Shown: in pieces, positions 30,801 through 31,069 of the stretch
Numbering within the stretch: position 1 is the stretch's first letter
How the letters are laid out: every line of letters starts with the position of its first letter
DNA from: a virus
Strand: one strand, 5' to 3'
Length of the DNA stretch: 31,069 bases
Virus record (IMG/VR): IMGVR_UViG_3300023179_000348
Coordinates: 1-31,069 of that record
Program-made: the position numbers and the translations under genes
Notes under the pieces: model-generated
What the model saw: only the letters and a program-made list of their open reading frames with translations
Database searches by the model: none
What the model was told of the DNA's origin: nothing

Positions 30801-30981
30801 TGAAAATTTAACTGGTACAAATTTAAATAATTCAGATTATCTTTTCACTACTATTCCAATATTTAGTGGAGATGTTAGCGTTAGATCTTCAGACACTTCT
30901 AGAGCAATAGATAAATATACATTTATATTATCTGGAAGCGGATCATATATTGATTCTATAGGGAGGTATACATCACCATGA
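27829..30981 (+). CDS. Very large tail/particle-type protein, 1050 aa
   Basis: No named family. After a polar N-terminus (about 1-60), the protein is a long run of beta-type sequence rich in Asn, Ser, Thr, Gly, Tyr and Phe, with at least 20 TG dipeptides, usually followed by a hydrophobic or aromatic residue (ELTGIYP, TTGGLNF, WTGFFSI, LTGTNLN). No enzyme motif, signal peptide or membrane helix is seen. Size and composition fit a tail fibre, baseplate or neck appendage. The C-terminus (SGSGSYIDSIGRYTSP) overlaps the next start. It shares composition and the upstream ribozyme with the 565-aa gene, so both may belong to the same adsorption apparatus; that is inference. Confidence 0.8.
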   Translation: MSTKNIKFNIIANEAKFKDFANPELVSENLKNYQQNPQPVKGYSKKTQDYKDSIVSEREKNYDGKWYEQGWVIDNKNNFVIDYSIITPMNFSYNDRYFRPINELPYSRSGSTGVYFNEIWSGYNNGDVRLPSGLQTGLRLCGFIDESFTGTYTEVMPYRNLFEFFDHKDNQVGDMGNRWFHSGEGRVKGEFIAKNNVYFLSGLGPQNLFDKNTEFLIFSNHIRNNETTSEGRQLPEPIAFYWYPEKQNKTRFSIFVHTGNLNLIKVPVQYKEDPTFKQISAGNLYQYKNSKWGLGNYAVELTGIYPETLRKTFSIANTGNSVVEIYFSPEDSILNLDTVNKPSKSEYIWTNENIKIYKSGESILTITLGPKSNLNFDLSVITTGLFSSINTKVTKNLGFYQITGKQLVSGSAYKALYIQNTVPVKISSLSNNTKITADDYFFKSYISGLYNQSLLAYRNTSTKNTLIFTTGGLNFDTKFFGITYYSTGNNLNQTEVAQDLNRKIKRLDQFSNTGAFSGMKKIYPILSGESYLYVDSNVDWIVLDSNEKIFRWLSGVSGYFSSPNSFNPTTGALQVDVQVAIKPYNLLPISLNENGSNFNITFTGNKLGIINKSFPNNFILNTANTGYIKMPIALERGKSYRFLQTDSTDIANLDFGFSKLEDKKYFNYEVYEPEYNKINNKNYRLTTLTIPNDHTSPLLAFRANKNSTEWTGFFSIYLSTGISNTKKINDFSQTYTSSGEWFVFGFEPNIKDLEPKPGFLPFLEVYPSGSAKINPILNNLKLNNYKNGPYLNTTFYSNIENAVEVLNNYEDNLSNPCYSISGKIDQQRRWWRLKVKNKDGSTTTGCYSSEEFIMLSSKVYSQKNPQIDVIPGERYNFVRTAMTNFEITGLQLRFYKQLGNPFNGTGFNPNLVTGISTNGQILDNYIRKTHATDPNLLANLFGDTKTKYFEYITFTIPTGYSIKNTGINLISYGVNSTGFFNNLNGNVLMPYENLTGTNLNNSDYLFTTIPIFSGDVSVRSSDTSRAIDKYTFILSGSGSYIDSIGRYTSP
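30962..30967 (+). promoter_or_regulatory. Strong Shine-Dalgarno for the last gene
   Basis: GGAGGT, 10 nt before ATG 30978, inside the end of the 1050-aa gene. It is the clearest ribosome site in the window and belongs to an internal gene of a polycistronic mRNA. Confidence 0.7.
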
Positions 30982-31069
30982 TTCAAAATTTAAATTTTTA
31001 TTCCATAGCATTATTAGACTTAAGTTTATTTATTCATCCTAATTGGTTAATTTACGCTCCTTTTACTAT
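30978..31069 (+). CDS. Start of next gene (partial)
   Basis: ATG 30978 overlaps the TGA of the 1050-aa gene (ATGA) and is preceded by GGAGGT. Thirty residues are visible, starting MIQNLNFYSIALLDLSLFI; hydrophobic and aromatic, with no family recognisable. Probably another particle protein by position. Confidence 0.65.
   Translation, partial: MIQNLNFYSIALLDLSLFIHPNWLIYAPFT

Noticed and set aside
1-31069. CRISPR arrays, insertion sequences, attachment sites, reverse transcriptase/diversity-generating cassette
   Set aside because: Looked for and not seen; the only tandem repeat is the degenerate array at 5585-5760, and no RT or transposase motif occurs.

Overview
The window looks like part of a large, strongly AT-rich tailed-phage genome, probably a T4-like or jumbo myovirus from an uncultured host. 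The evidence is the gene set: an RIIA-like GHKL ATPase, ATP-dependent DNA ligase, UV-damage endonuclease, class Ia ribonucleotide reductase (NrdA and NrdB), T4-gp1-like dNMP kinase, a small phage sigma factor, dCMP deaminase, a tRNA, and large tail or particle proteins. The genes are tightly packed, with many ATGA stop/start overlaps and many small phage-type proteins. No integrase, transposase, CRISPR array or host housekeeping block is visible. The host cannot be named from the sequence. The RNR subunits resemble E. coli NrdA/NrdB, and the early promoters have the ordinary sigma70 form.

Layout. Positions 1-9932 are all on the minus strand: rIIA (cut by the window edge), ligase, small regulators, a PD-(D/E)XK-like nuclease, UVDE, two adjacent nucleotidyltransferases, an FMN reductase, small membrane proteins, a tRNA-Ser, an adenylosuccinate synthetase (PurA) and a SEC-C-like protein. 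Positions 9994-15336 are a particle/envelope region on both strands: a four-helix membrane protein with a long coiled coil, two related cysteine-rich proteins, a 565-aa tail-like protein, a 193-aa structural-type protein and a UUCG terminator. Positions 15367-22298 (minus) hold HNH, nrdB, nrdA, a FmdB-like protein, a glycosyltransferase, a DUF736-like protein, the sigma factor and dNMP kinase. Positions 22361-26943 (plus) hold small membrane proteins, a GMP-reductase-like enzyme, a metallophosphoesterase, dCMP deaminase and unknown small genes. Positions 27829-31069 hold a 1050-aa tail-like protein and the start of the next gene.

Non-coding content is rich. Two paralogous group I ribozyme cores (about 13385-13672 on minus, 27442-27803 on plus) each sit directly upstream of, and in the same orientation as, a large tail-like gene. 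A third unrelated structured RNA (about 26395-26690, minus) has its own TTGACA-17-TAAAAT promoter. A decayed 31-bp tandem repeat lies at 5585-5760.

Expression logic. Most genes lack a Shine-Dalgarno sequence. Instead, seven lead genes carry a sigma70-type promoter whose -10 hexamer ends exactly 6 nt before the start codon (5 and 7 nt in two more), so the mRNAs should be leaderless. A second motif, GTGTAAWW without a TTGACA, sits 5-6 nt before the start of another set of genes including structural ones. It is a candidate late promoter for the phage sigma factor encoded here. Downstream genes are coupled by overlaps.

Metabolic theme. A GMP-reductase-like enzyme (GMP to IMP) and PurA (IMP to adenylosuccinate) together would move guanine nucleotides toward adenine, and dCMP deaminase would move cytosine toward thymine. 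That suits an AT-rich genome made from a host pool richer in G and C.
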